From an uncultured Lachnospiraceae bacterium (GTDB taxonomy: Bacteria; Bacillota; Clostridia; Lachnospirales; Lachnospiraceae): 14,226 nucleotides of DNA. Numbering within the stretch: the first letter of the stretch is position 1; every line of letters starts with the position of its first letter. This document shows, piece after piece, positions 6,617 through 13,950 of this stretch. The stretch is from positions 1 to 14,226 of the forward strand of contig CALDLG010000003.1 in the NCBI GenBank assembly GCA_937910785.1, read 5' to 3'. A program made the position numbers and the translations under genes. The notes beneath the pieces were generated by a model that was given only the letters and a program-made list of their open reading frames with translations, did no database searches and was not told the DNA's origin.

Positions 6617-7552
6617 ATGATACAAAAAGAAGAGTTTTATTTTGATTCCAGAGACCGGGAGAGCAGGATACATGCGGTAAAGTGGATTCCTGAGACCGAA
6701 AAACCGGTCTGCATTGTACAGATTGTGCATGGCATGGCGGAGCATATAGAACGTTATGACGAATTTGCGGGATATCTGGCCCAAAAGGGAATTCTTGTCG
6801 TTGGAGATGATCATCTGGGTCATGGAAAGTCTGTTCCGGAAGGCGGAATATATGGCTATTTCTGCAAAGAGGATGCGGCCAGCGTCCTTGTACGGGATGA
6901 ACACCGTTTAAAGAAAACCATACAGGAACGGTATCCGGGAGTCCCTTATCTGATTCTGGGACACAGCATGGGTTCGTTTATCGTCAGAAATTATCTGTTC
7001 CATTATGGAAGCGGTGTGAGCGGTGCGGTAATTGTCGGTACGGGAATGCAGTCCAAATTCACGCTTCTGGCGGCCAGGATGGTTACCGCGGTTCAGAAGC
7101 TGTTCCTCGGACCGAAGCATGTCGGCAGATTTATCGATAAAGCGTCTTTTGGCAGGTTTAATGACCGGTTTAAGCCGGTCAGGACGAATGCGGACTGGCT
7201 TTCCAGAAATCAGGAAAACGTGGACCGGTATCTTGCGGACCCGATGTGCGGCTTTGTTTTTACATTGAACGGATTTGCGGCGCTGTTTCAACTGATTCAT
7301 AATTGTTATGATGCGGAACGGATAGAAGGGATGCCGAAGCAGCTGCCGGTTCTGCTTATATCCGGCGCGGATGATCCGGTCGGAAATTATGGAAAAAGTG
7401 TGGAAGCCGTATATCAGTCCTATCTGGAGCACGGTATGCGGAATGTGCAGATGAAGCTGTACGAGAAGGACCGCCATGAGCTGTTAAACGAAGAGGATAA
7501 AGAACTGGTATACGGAGATATTTACCGGTGGATTTTACAGCATATAACATAG
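6617..7552 (+). CDS. Alpha/beta hydrolase, monoacylglycerol lipase/lysophospholipase type
   Basis: A 311-residue serine hydrolase of the Hydrolase_4 group (monoglyceride lipase/lysophospholipase L2-like). Visible elements: oxyanion-hole HGM at 38-40 (VQIVHGMAEHIERY), DDHLGHGKS at 64-72, nucleophile elbow GHSMGS with S117, a probable acid at D253 in GADDPVG, and catalytic H287 in KDRHELLNE. The cap region lies between about 145 and 230. No signal peptide or membrane segment is present, so it is probably cytoplasmic. Known relatives cleave acyl esters of glycerol or lysolipids; the real substrate cannot be read from sequence. The start has only a weak upstream site (GAAAGG about 12 bases away). 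It is 15 bases before the DUF1002 gene and likely co-transcribed with it and with metG. Confidence 0.92.
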   Translation: MIQKEEFYFDSRDRESRIHAVKWIPETEKPVCIVQIVHGMAEHIERYDEFAGYLAQKGILVVGDDHLGHGKSVPEGGIYGYFCKEDAASVLVRDEHRLKKTIQERYPGVPYLILGHSMGSFIVRNYLFHYGSGVSGAVIVGTGMQSKFTLLAARMVTAVQKLFLGPKHVGRFIDKASFGRFNDRFKPVRTNADWLSRNQENVDRYLADPMCGFVFTLNGFAALFQLIHNCYDAERIEGMPKQLPVLLISGADDPVGNYGKSVEAVYQSYLEHGMRNVQMKLYEKDRHELLNEEDKELVYGDIYRWILQHIT

Positions 7553-7567
7553 GGAATGGAGGAGTTT

Positions 7568-8521
7568 ATGAGAAAATGGATGGTAATCCTTGCCGCGTTC
7601 TGTCTGTCCGGCCTGTTTTGCATTGGAAATGCGGATATTTTGGCAATGACGGTCATGGCGGCGGAGACGGAGGATACGGTCGTCGTGCTGGGAGCGGATC
7701 TGTCCGCGGAGCAGCGGGCCGAAGTGCTCAGTCTGATGGGGCTTACGGAAGAGGAGCTGGCGGGCTGTACGGTGCTGACCATTACAAACGAAACGGAGCA
7801 TGCATATCTGGATGCGTATCTGGAGGCTTCCGTGATCGGAAGCAAATCACTGTCCAGCGTAAAGCTTACAAAAGCGGCGGAAGGCAGCGGCATAAAGGTG
7901 ACGACACAGAACATTAATTACTGTACGACGGGCATGTATCGGAACGCATTGCTGACGGCAGGCATGAGAGATATGGATGTGCTTGTGGTGGGTCCGTCGC
8001 CGATCTCCGGGACGGCAGGTCTGATCGGCGCCCTGAAGGCATATGAAGTGATTGCGGGCGAAACCGTATCGGATATGGCATTGGATACGGCGCTTAATGA
8101 ACTGATTACGACCGGAGAACTTGCAGAGAGCATACAGGGAGAAGCCGGTGCGGATGAGGCGGAAGCGCTGATCGCATGGCTGAAAGGCAAGGTTGCGGGA
8201 GGAGAGCTGGATATCGGAGACGAGGAGAGCATCCGGGCCGCGATCGCGGAAGGAGAAAAAACATTTGGCATCAGTCTGACGGAAGAGGACAGACAGCGTA
8301 TTATCGGGCTGCTCAAGAAGATGGATTCCCTCGGACTGGACGCGGAGTACCTGTTGGAGCAGGCACAGCAGCTATATGAGAAATACGGATTAAGTATTGT
8401 CGAGAATGCGAATGATGCGATCAATGAAGCGGTAGAAAGCGCACTGACTTCTGCAGTAAAAGGGTTTTTTGAAAACCTGACGACTTCTATATCGGATTTT
8501 TTTAAAAATTTATTTTCCTGA
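7568..8521 (+). CDS. Exported DUF1002 protein
   Basis: A 317-residue protein of the DUF1002 family, whose function is unknown. The start at 7568 is chosen over the in-frame ATG at 7556 because GGAGGAG (7558-7564) is then correctly placed, and the protein begins with a basic residue followed by a hydrophobic core (MRKWMVILAAFCLSGLF), a signal peptide with likely cleavage near VMA-AE (about residues 30-32). Family features: VVVLGADLSAEQRAEVL at the mature N terminus, ITNETEHAYL, a SLSSVKL block, an ITTQ/NINYCT-like stretch before MYRNALLTAGM, and VVGPSPISGTAGLIG. The C-terminal half is helical and acidic, ending in an amphipathic segment with several Phe. The predicted location is outside the membrane. 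It is the last gene before a strong terminator. Confidence 0.9.
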   Translation: MRKWMVILAAFCLSGLFCIGNADILAMTVMAAETEDTVVVLGADLSAEQRAEVLSLMGLTEEELAGCTVLTITNETEHAYLDAYLEASVIGSKSLSSVKLTKAAEGSGIKVTTQNINYCTTGMYRNALLTAGMRDMDVLVVGPSPISGTAGLIGALKAYEVIAGETVSDMALDTALNELITTGELAESIQGEAGADEAEALIAWLKGKVAGGELDIGDEESIRAAIAEGEKTFGISLTEEDRQRIIGLLKKMDSLGLDAEYLLEQAQQLYEKYGLSIVENANDAINEAVESALTSAVKGFFENLTTSISDFFKNLFS

Positions 8522-8545
8522 ACCGGCGGAGCGCCGGTTCTTTTT
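8521..8545 (+). terminator. Intrinsic terminator after the DUF1002 gene
   Basis: A perfect 8-bp GC-rich stem, AACCGGCG (8521-8528) and CGCCGGTT (8532-8539), with a GAG loop and a CTTTTT tract to 8545. It starts on the last base of the stop codon. A second short hairpin (TTCCGC/GCGGAA, 8549-8566) follows, without T on this strand. Confidence 0.9.
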
Positions 8546-8571
8546 AAATTCCGCCAAAGAGCGGAAGAAAA

Positions 8572-8661
8572 AAATCTGACAGGAATGAAGAGGAATCCTT
8601 CTGCTTATACTAATTCATGATAAAAGGAATCTGATTGAAAGAAAAAGGAGAAAATCTGACA
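8572..8661 (+). promoter_or_regulatory. Candidate promoter and repeated motif upstream of the D-lactate dehydrogenase gene
   Basis: A -10-like TATACT at 8606-8611 sits in TTATACTAATT, an 11-base string also present at the candidate -10 of the ABC ATPase gene (13872-13882). No good -35 is found 16-18 bases upstream. AAAATCTGACA occurs twice, at 8571-8581 and 8651-8661, and its core AATCTGA again at 8628-8634. No Rex-type dyad was seen. Confidence 0.4.
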
Positions 8662-8663
8662 AT

Positions 8664-9647
8664 ATGAAAATCGCATTTTTCAGTACAAAACCCTATGATA
8701 AGATCTGGTTTGAGCCGATGGGAAAGGAATATGGATTCGATATCCGTTTCTATGAAGTGCCCTTTCAGGAGGAAACCATCAATCTGGCAGCGGGTTATGA
8801 TGCCGTCTGTATTTTCGTAAACGATTATGTTACGGCGGAAATGATCGATAAGCTGTACGAAATGAAGGTAAAAGCAATCCTGCTGCGCAGCGCCGGCTTT
8901 AATCATGTGGATGTCAAGGCTGCGGAAGATAAAATAACGATTCTCCGCGTGCCGAGCTATTCTCCGGAGGGAGTGGCGGAGTTTGCCATGGGCATGCTTT
9001 TGACGGTGAACCGCCAGATTCACAGGGCCTACGGCAGAACAAGGGACTTTAATATGAGTCTGAACGGGCTGATGGGAGTGGATCTTTATCACAAAACAGC
9101 GGGCATTATCGGAACCGGAAAGATCGGGCAGGCCATGATCAGGATCTGCAACGGATTTGGCATGCAGGTGCTGGCATATGATCCCTATCCGAATCAGAAG
9201 CTGGAGGTGGATTATGTGGAGCCGGAAGAACTGTTTGAAAAGGCAGACGTTATTTCGCTGCATTGCCCGCTGACTTCCGGGACAAAGCATATTATCAATG
9301 CGGACTCTATCGGGCGCATGAAAAAGGGAGTCTATCTGATCAATACGTCCAGAGGAAGCCTGATTGATACGGATGCGTTGATTGACGGTCTGGTAGAAGG
9401 AAAGCTGGGCGGAGTCGGCCTGGATGTTTATGAAGAAGAGGAAGGCATTTTTTATGAGGACAGATCCAACGAGATCATTCATGATGAAAAGCTGGCAAGG
9501 CTGCTGACTTTCCCGAATGTGCTGATTACCTCGCATATGGGATTTTTTACGAAAGAGGCCATGCAGGCGATCGCCAGAGAGACATTGGAGAATGCCTATG
9601 CGCTGGAAAATGGACTGCCGCTTGTAAATCGAACTGAAATACGTTAA
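8664..9647 (+). CDS. D-lactate dehydrogenase-type 2-hydroxyacid dehydrogenase
   Basis: A 327-residue NAD-dependent D-2-hydroxyacid dehydrogenase, closest in motifs to fermentative D-lactate dehydrogenases (pyruvate + NADH to D-lactate). NAD fold with GTGKIG (G150, G152, G155) and D173 at the end of the second strand (YDPYP), indicating NAD rather than NADP. Catalytic residues R230 (NTSRGSLID), D254, E259 (LDVYEEEE) and H291 (TSHMGFFT) keep the spacing of known D-lactate dehydrogenases. The N-terminal MKIAFFSTKPYD and the YSPEGVAEFA segment also fit. In the classical motif TSHQAFFT, Q and A are M and G here, so a related 2-oxoacid substrate is possible. The ribosome site AAAGGAG lies about 12 bases before the ATG, rather far. 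First gene of a likely unit with the acetyltransferase (26-base gap) and the HD protein. Confidence 0.92.
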   Translation: MKIAFFSTKPYDKIWFEPMGKEYGFDIRFYEVPFQEETINLAAGYDAVCIFVNDYVTAEMIDKLYEMKVKAILLRSAGFNHVDVKAAEDKITILRVPSYSPEGVAEFAMGMLLTVNRQIHRAYGRTRDFNMSLNGLMGVDLYHKTAGIIGTGKIGQAMIRICNGFGMQVLAYDPYPNQKLEVDYVEPEELFEKADVISLHCPLTSGTKHIINADSIGRMKKGVYLINTSRGSLIDTDALIDGLVEGKLGGVGLDVYEEEEGIFYEDRSNEIIHDEKLARLLTFPNVLITSHMGFFTKEAMQAIARETLENAYALENGLPLVNRTEIR

Positions 9648-9673
9648 AATAGAATACAGAAAGAAGGGAGAGT

Positions 9674-10150
9674 ATGACATTACGGATTCCGTATCTGATC
9701 AGAAGCGCCTATCAGGATGAGTGGGACGATGCAATGACGTTGGCGTGGAAGACTTTCATGCAGTTCGAGGCGAATATTTACACGGCGGAAGGCGTTCGAA
9801 ATTTTGAAGATTTCATTACGGATACAACGCTGTATCGCATGTTTGTCATGGGAGCTTACCAGATGTTTGTGGCGCTGGACCGGGAACAGATTGTCGGTAT
9901 GATTACGCTGCGGAATGTTTCACATATCTCTCTGCTTTTTGTAGACGAGAAATATCACAGACAGGGAATCGGGCGGGCCCTGATAGAATATCTCAGGGAA
10001 TATCTGCTTTCGGAGGCGGGTATCAGTAAAGTGACGGTGAATGCGGCTCCTTACGGAGTTGCATTCTACCATAAGCTGGGATTTCGTGATTTAAGGCCGG
10101 AAGAAGAGCGGGACGGAATCAGGTATACGCCGATGGAATTTATATTATAG
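9674..10150 (+). CDS. GNAT-family N-acetyltransferase
   Basis: A 158-residue acetyl-CoA-dependent transferase of the GNAT fold. The acetyl-CoA-binding motif A is RQGIGRAL (96-103), preceded by the strand SHISLLFVDEKYH; motif B is seen in TVNAAPYGVAFYHKLGF (about 121-137). The N-terminal part (AYQDEWDDAMTLAWKTFMQFE) resembles uncharacterised GNAT proteins of Clostridia. The substrate (small molecule or protein) is unknown. The start is well supported by AAGAAGGGAGAG a few bases before the ATG. It lies 26 bases after the lactate dehydrogenase gene and 41 bases before the tandem-HD gene, with no terminator in either gap. Confidence 0.92.
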   Translation: MTLRIPYLIRSAYQDEWDDAMTLAWKTFMQFEANIYTAEGVRNFEDFITDTTLYRMFVMGAYQMFVALDREQIVGMITLRNVSHISLLFVDEKYHRQGIGRALIEYLREYLLSEAGISKVTVNAAPYGVAFYHKLGFRDLRPEEERDGIRYTPMEFIL

Positions 10151-10191
10151 AAGCATTCCTTTGCCGGAATAAAAGAAAAGGATGGAAAATC

Positions 10192-11448
10192 ATGGAGTAT
10201 ATTAAAAGCAGGGATATTTTTGTATTGATGAGAAATACTTTGAGGCTGATTCATCCGAGACTGATGGAGCATGGCCAGAGAGTCGCCTATATGGTATACA
10301 AAATGCTGGAAGATAAGGGACTTTATGAAGAATTTGAACTGGCGGATATTGTGATGGTAGCCACATTGCATGATATTGGCGCCTATAAGACGGAGGCAGG
10401 CGTATTAAACGATATGCTTCGATATGAATCCAGAGACAGCAGGGCGCATACGATTTATGGATATCTTTTCTTCAAATATCTGTCTCCGGTGGAAGATCTC
10501 GCGAAGGTCATTATGTACCATCATATGGATTATGAGCAGCTTCGGAAAATAGATTACGCCTATAAGGACGTTGCCGCGTACATCAATATAGCGGAGAAGA
10601 TGGATATTTATTTTTCCGCGATGGGAAGCCAGTTTAACATGCAGATGTTTCATAAACAGGCAGGAACCAGATTATCGGAAGAAGGTCTGACCCGTTTTTA
10701 TGATGCGGCCAAGAAATACGATATATTCTCGAAGCTGAAAACGGGGGAATATAAAGAGGAGCTTGAAAGAATTGTCGATTACATGATCTTCTCCAATGAA
10801 GGGAAAAAGAAATTTCTGGAGATGCTTATGTACTGTACCGGATTCCGGAACGAACAGTCCGTAATCGATTCCATTACAACGATACATATCTGTGATAAAC
10901 TGGCGGGCAGACTGATGATGACGGAGGACATGAAGGAACGGCTGTATTACGGAGCGCTTCTTCATGATATCGGCATGCTGATGATTCCGAAGGAGATTAC
11001 GGACGCGCCAAGGAAACTCAATTCGGAAGAGATCAAGAAGGTAAGGCTGCATGTGAACGGCGCGGAAAGAGTATTGGGCAGTATGCTGCGTGAAGATGTG
11101 CTTTCGATTGTGCTTGGACATCATGAAAGAGGGGATGGCAGCGGTTATCCGAGACGTCTGCGAGGACAGCAGATGGGAGAGGAGCAGAAGGTGCTCCAGG
11201 TGGCGGATACCATTACCGGCATGACGAGTATCAGGCCTTACAGGGAGCCTTTCGGAAAAGAAGGCGTTATTGAAGCTTTAAATGAAGAAGCTTCGTTAAA
11301 CCGTCTGGACAGACAGATCGTAAATCTGTTCATTCAGTATTACGATGAGATTATGCAGAGCGTACAGACGGAATCGGCAGAGGTCATGAAGATGTATCAG
11401 ATGCTGAATTCCCAATACGCGCTTGTCAGCAAGCGGTTCAAGATGTAG
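10192..11448 (+). CDS. Tandem HD-domain protein with C-terminal HD-GYP (predicted c-di-GMP phosphodiesterase)
   Basis: A 418-residue soluble protein with two HD modules. The second (about 225-395) carries the HD-GYP ligand set: H232, H258-D259, K267, H287, H310-H311-E312, the GYP motif at 318-320 (HHERGDGSGYP) and D339 (VADTITGM). HD-GYP proteins hydrolyse cyclic di-GMP to pGpG or GMP, so a c-di-GMP phosphodiesterase is the best prediction. The first module (about 20-140) also has an HD-like set: H27, H60-D61, K66, H86, H110-H111, then E135 where Asp is usual; it lacks the GYP signature. There is no membrane segment or receiver domain, so the N-terminal HD may be the sensory or regulatory half, or a second enzyme (inference). 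The start is ATG 10192, with AAAAGG about 10 bases upstream; an out-of-frame ATG at 10182 is ignored. Confidence 0.9.
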   Translation: MEYIKSRDIFVLMRNTLRLIHPRLMEHGQRVAYMVYKMLEDKGLYEEFELADIVMVATLHDIGAYKTEAGVLNDMLRYESRDSRAHTIYGYLFFKYLSPVEDLAKVIMYHHMDYEQLRKIDYAYKDVAAYINIAEKMDIYFSAMGSQFNMQMFHKQAGTRLSEEGLTRFYDAAKKYDIFSKLKTGEYKEELERIVDYMIFSNEGKKKFLEMLMYCTGFRNEQSVIDSITTIHICDKLAGRLMMTEDMKERLYYGALLHDIGMLMIPKEITDAPRKLNSEEIKKVRLHVNGAERVLGSMLREDVLSIVLGHHERGDGSGYPRRLRGQQMGEEQKVLQVADTITGMTSIRPYREPFGKEGVIEALNEEASLNRLDRQIVNLFIQYYDEIMQSVQTESAEVMKMYQMLNSQYALVSKRFKM

Positions 11449-11519
11449 GAAGAAAAGAAATTTTGATAAAATTTTATAAAATATTGTCAGGGTGTATGGG
11501 TTTTTTGGCAATTATGTAC

Positions 11520-11525
11520 TATAAT
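11520..11525 (+). promoter_or_regulatory. -10 box upstream of the DUF624 gene
   Basis: A consensus TATAAT, 28 bases before the DUF624 start. No good -35 is found at 16-18 bases; TTGGCA at 11505-11510 is too close (9 bases). A new transcript start is plausible here because the gap after the HD gene is about 100 bases, AT-rich and has no terminator hairpin, but run-on from the HD gene is not excluded. Confidence 0.5.
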
Positions 11526-11552
11526 AGATGAAAAACAGGAAAAGAGGTCGTT

Positions 11553-12239
11553 ATGAGTAAAATATTTGATTTGGACAGTCCCTTCATGCGTGTTCTGAAT
11601 CGGGTCGCCGATTTGATGATATTAAATTTTCTTATGATCATCTGCTGTATTCCGATTATTACGATCGGCGCCGCATGCACGGGAATGCATTATGTGCTTT
11701 TGAAGATTGTGCGGGGAGAAGAGGGATATCTTGTCAGAGGGTTTTTCAAATCCTTTAAACAGAATTTTCGGCAGGCCACGATTTTGTGGCTTATCATGCT
11801 TCTCATAATCTGCGTATATATAGGGGATTTTTTGATTTTTACTTATTCCGGCGTGAAATTTCCGACAATTCTGATCATCGTGATTCTGGGGCTTGCGCTT
11901 GTACTGCTGATGGTGTCGGTCTATGTTTTTCCGGTATTGTCGCGTTTTGACAATACGGTGAAAAATACGGTAAAAAATGCTTTCTGCATGGCTGTTTTAA
12001 ACCTGCCGAAAACGATACTGATGGTGGTGCTGATGGCTCTTCCGACGGTAATCTGGTATTTTTGGCCCTATGCCGGTATTTTCGTAATTATATTTGGTAT
12101 TTCGGCGCCGGCCTATGCTTCTGCCTGCTTATACAGCGGTATCTTTAAGAAGTTCGAGCCGGAAGCCCCGACAGTGGTGCCGGACGAGGAGTTTTCCGTA
12201 GTTACGGAAGAAGGAAATGGGGAAGAAGATGGAAGATAA
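11553..12239 (+). CDS. DUF624 (YesL-type) integral membrane protein
   Basis: A 228-residue membrane protein of the DUF624 family; the Bacillus member is YesL. The typical N-terminal signature is present: SPFMRVLNRVADLMILN, then CCIPIITIGAACTGMHYVLL. About five membrane segments are visible (roughly 22-50, 74-97, 103-131, 148-170 and 172-195), with a charged cytoplasmic loop RGEEGYLVRGFFKSFKQNF between the first two. The C-terminal tail is acidic. The function is unknown; in Firmicutes these genes often sit in clusters with carbohydrate ABC transporters. The start has AGAGGT upstream. It overlaps the diguanylate cyclase gene that follows, suggesting translational coupling and possibly a shared membrane role. 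Confidence 0.9.
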   Translation: MSKIFDLDSPFMRVLNRVADLMILNFLMIICCIPIITIGAACTGMHYVLLKIVRGEEGYLVRGFFKSFKQNFRQATILWLIMLLIICVYIGDFLIFTYSGVKFPTILIIVILGLALVLLMVSVYVFPVLSRFDNTVKNTVKNAFCMAVLNLPKTILMVVLMALPTVIWYFWPYAGIFVIIFGISAPAYASACLYSGIFKKFEPEAPTVVPDEEFSVVTEEGNGEEDGR

Positions 12240-13710
12240 AACGAGATCGATTGCGGTGCAGTGGCTTGTTCCGTCGGGAATTCTGGTTATGGTGCTGATT
12301 ATCATGCTCTTTAACTTTACGACGAAAAGCAAGCTGAGTGCGAGCGATGCCGTGACAAGAAACATGACATCGACCGCAGAGGCCTGTGCGGATAATTTCA
12401 GAGAGCAGCTGGTACTGCTGAAAACGATCGGAGAGCCGGTTGCGGAGCTGCTTGGAGATAAGACCTCGCTGGAGTCCGTATATGCCGTGAAAATGGCCAG
12501 ACTGGCGGTAAAATACTCAGGGGCCTATGCGGTCTGCGTTGTTGATGCGGACGGAAACGGAGTCGATCATACCGGAGAAAAAATTTCCATAGCGGACAGA
12601 GCTTATTTCAATCAGGTAAACGCTGTGACGGAATCCTGTCATTTTTTTATCGAGGATGACGGGATCAAAGGAAAAAACGCTATTTTAACGAGCGTTCCAA
12701 TCGAGAGCGAAGAGGGCAAGGGGCACCTTCTGCTTTTTTACCCGCTCAATAATTTTGAAGCCATCGTGAAAAAGAATGATTTCGTATCCTGGAGCACGGT
12801 TGCGCTTATCGATGAAGCAGGAACATTTTTAGTAGTTTCCGGTACGGGGAATGACTGGAAGCAGGGAGAAAATCTTTATGAAGTGCTTCAGGGCAGCGAC
12901 GAGGATGTGATCAGGAAAATGAAGAGCCGGATTACGAATCGCGTAAGCTCCGTATCCACCGTGATGATACAGGAGATGGAAACGGCTTTGATTTATGTTC
13001 CTGTCGGGGAAAATGACTGGACGATCATAACGGGAATTTCCCAAAGCTATGTGAACACGCAGATGGATAAGCAGTGGGGAGACGTCAGAAATATGATGTT
13101 TCAGCTGGTGATAGTTACGCTGGTTTTCATCTGTCTGATCGTTGGCATCAATATTTCAGGAAAGGTGATTAATTACAGAAAACAGGAACAGCTTGAGGAA
13201 AAGGCCGATACGGATCTTCTGACCGGACTCAATAATAAACTGGCTACGGAACGCAAAATTAAGGAATACATATCGAAGAATCCCAGAAGCCGGGCGATGA
13301 TGTTCATACTGGATATCGACAATTTTAAGAAGATAAATGATACGATGGGGCATGCCTTCGGCGATGAGGTGCTTCGAACCATCGGACAGCGGATCGGTTC
13401 CAACTTCAGGGCTTCCGATATTATCGGACGAGTGGGCGGTGACGAATTCTTTATTTTTCTGAAAAATGTCACGGCGGATGAATCGATTAAAAAGGAAGCA
13501 AAAAAGGTGGAAGCCTTTTTTCAGGACTTTAAGACAGGTGAGTATACGAAATATTCCGCGACGGCCAGCATAGGCGTTGCGATTTTTCCGGAAGAGGGAG
13601 CCGATTTCGAAAGTTTATACAAAGCGGCCGATCAGGCGCTTTATAAAGCGAAGAAGCGTGGAAAAAACCAGCTCGCATTTTATAATGATGCGTGGACTGA
13701 AAAGAAATAA
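12217..13710 (+). CDS. Membrane-bound diguanylate cyclase with extracytoplasmic sensor domain
   Basis: A 497-residue predicted c-di-GMP synthase. Layout: first membrane segment (about 13-34), an extracytoplasmic region of about 255 residues resembling a Cache sensor (YAVCVVDADGNGVDHTGEK with DRAYFNQV, a second half with VALIDEAGTFLVVSG and NDWTIITGI), second membrane segment (about 293-315), a short linker, then a GGDEF domain (about 330-490). The active site is exact, GGDEF at 407-411, with the inhibitory I-site RASD (R398-D401) five residues before it; DTDLLTGLNN and LDIDNFKKINDTMGH complete the family. The N terminus is ambiguous: ATG 12217 overlaps the DUF624 gene by 23 bases, ATG 12229 by 11; both have purine-rich upstream sequence. 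The ligand cannot be read from sequence, though Cache domains usually bind small metabolites. Confidence 0.93.
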   Translation: MGKKMEDKTRSIAVQWLVPSGILVMVLIIMLFNFTTKSKLSASDAVTRNMTSTAEACADNFREQLVLLKTIGEPVAELLGDKTSLESVYAVKMARLAVKYSGAYAVCVVDADGNGVDHTGEKISIADRAYFNQVNAVTESCHFFIEDDGIKGKNAILTSVPIESEEGKGHLLLFYPLNNFEAIVKKNDFVSWSTVALIDEAGTFLVVSGTGNDWKQGENLYEVLQGSDEDVIRKMKSRITNRVSSVSTVMIQEMETALIYVPVGENDWTIITGISQSYVNTQMDKQWGDVRNMMFQLVIVTLVFICLIVGINISGKVINYRKQEQLEEKADTDLLTGLNNKLATERKIKEYISKNPRSRAMMFILDIDNFKKINDTMGHAFGDEVLRTIGQRIGSNFRASDIIGRVGGDEFFIFLKNVTADESIKKEAKKVEAFFQDFKTGEYTKYSATASIGVAIFPEEGADFESLYKAADQALYKAKKRGKNQLAFYNDAWTEKK

Positions 13711-13950
13711 CGATCTACAGCATTGTTTTTTGGGCAAAGTGTACAAGAAAAACGTTCAATCTTGGTCAACCTGTCGGAAACGTTAAGGCGCAGTAACGAA
13801 AGTAAGCAATTTCTACAATGGAAAATAAAATCTTTGTGGAATAGTGGTATGGAAAAGATAGTGTAAGTCCGTTATACTAATTTCAGACTTAGTTATTACA
13901 AAATAATCATGAATAAAAAGAAATGAAATAATTTTAGGAGGCAGAAGCAC
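13711..13950 (+). promoter_or_regulatory. Leader and candidate promoter of the sugar ABC ATPase gene
   Basis: A 240-base gap. Candidate promoter: -35 TGGAAA (13850-13855), 17-base spacer, -10 TATACT (13873-13878), giving a 5' UTR of about 65 bases. Further up, AACGTT occurs twice (13751-13756 and 13779-13784), 28 bases apart. No clear intrinsic terminator follows the cyclase gene. I found no riboswitch I can name; a c-di-GMP-I aptamer was considered and not supported. Confidence 0.45.

Noticed and set aside
7528..7917. A 129-codon plus-strand frame over the start of the DUF1002 gene
   Set aside because: It is Gly-rich and out of frame with a well-supported signal-peptide protein; it is a shadow.
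8549..8566. TTCCGC/GCGGAA hairpin after the DUF1002 terminator
   Set aside because: Only 6 bp, followed by A on the plus strand, with no minus-strand gene ending here; no separate role could be supported.
13711..13812. Possible c-di-GMP-I (GEMM) riboswitch after the cyclase gene
   Set aside because: GGGCAAAG was noticed, but the conserved ACGCAAAGC segment, the GAAA tetraloop and receptor and a downstream terminator were not found.
13825..13838. The 14-mer ATAAAATCTTTGTG, also found in the metG promoter spacer at 4124-4137
   Set aside because: One shared 14-mer is expected by chance about 0.4 times in a window this size, and the flanks do not align as promoters.
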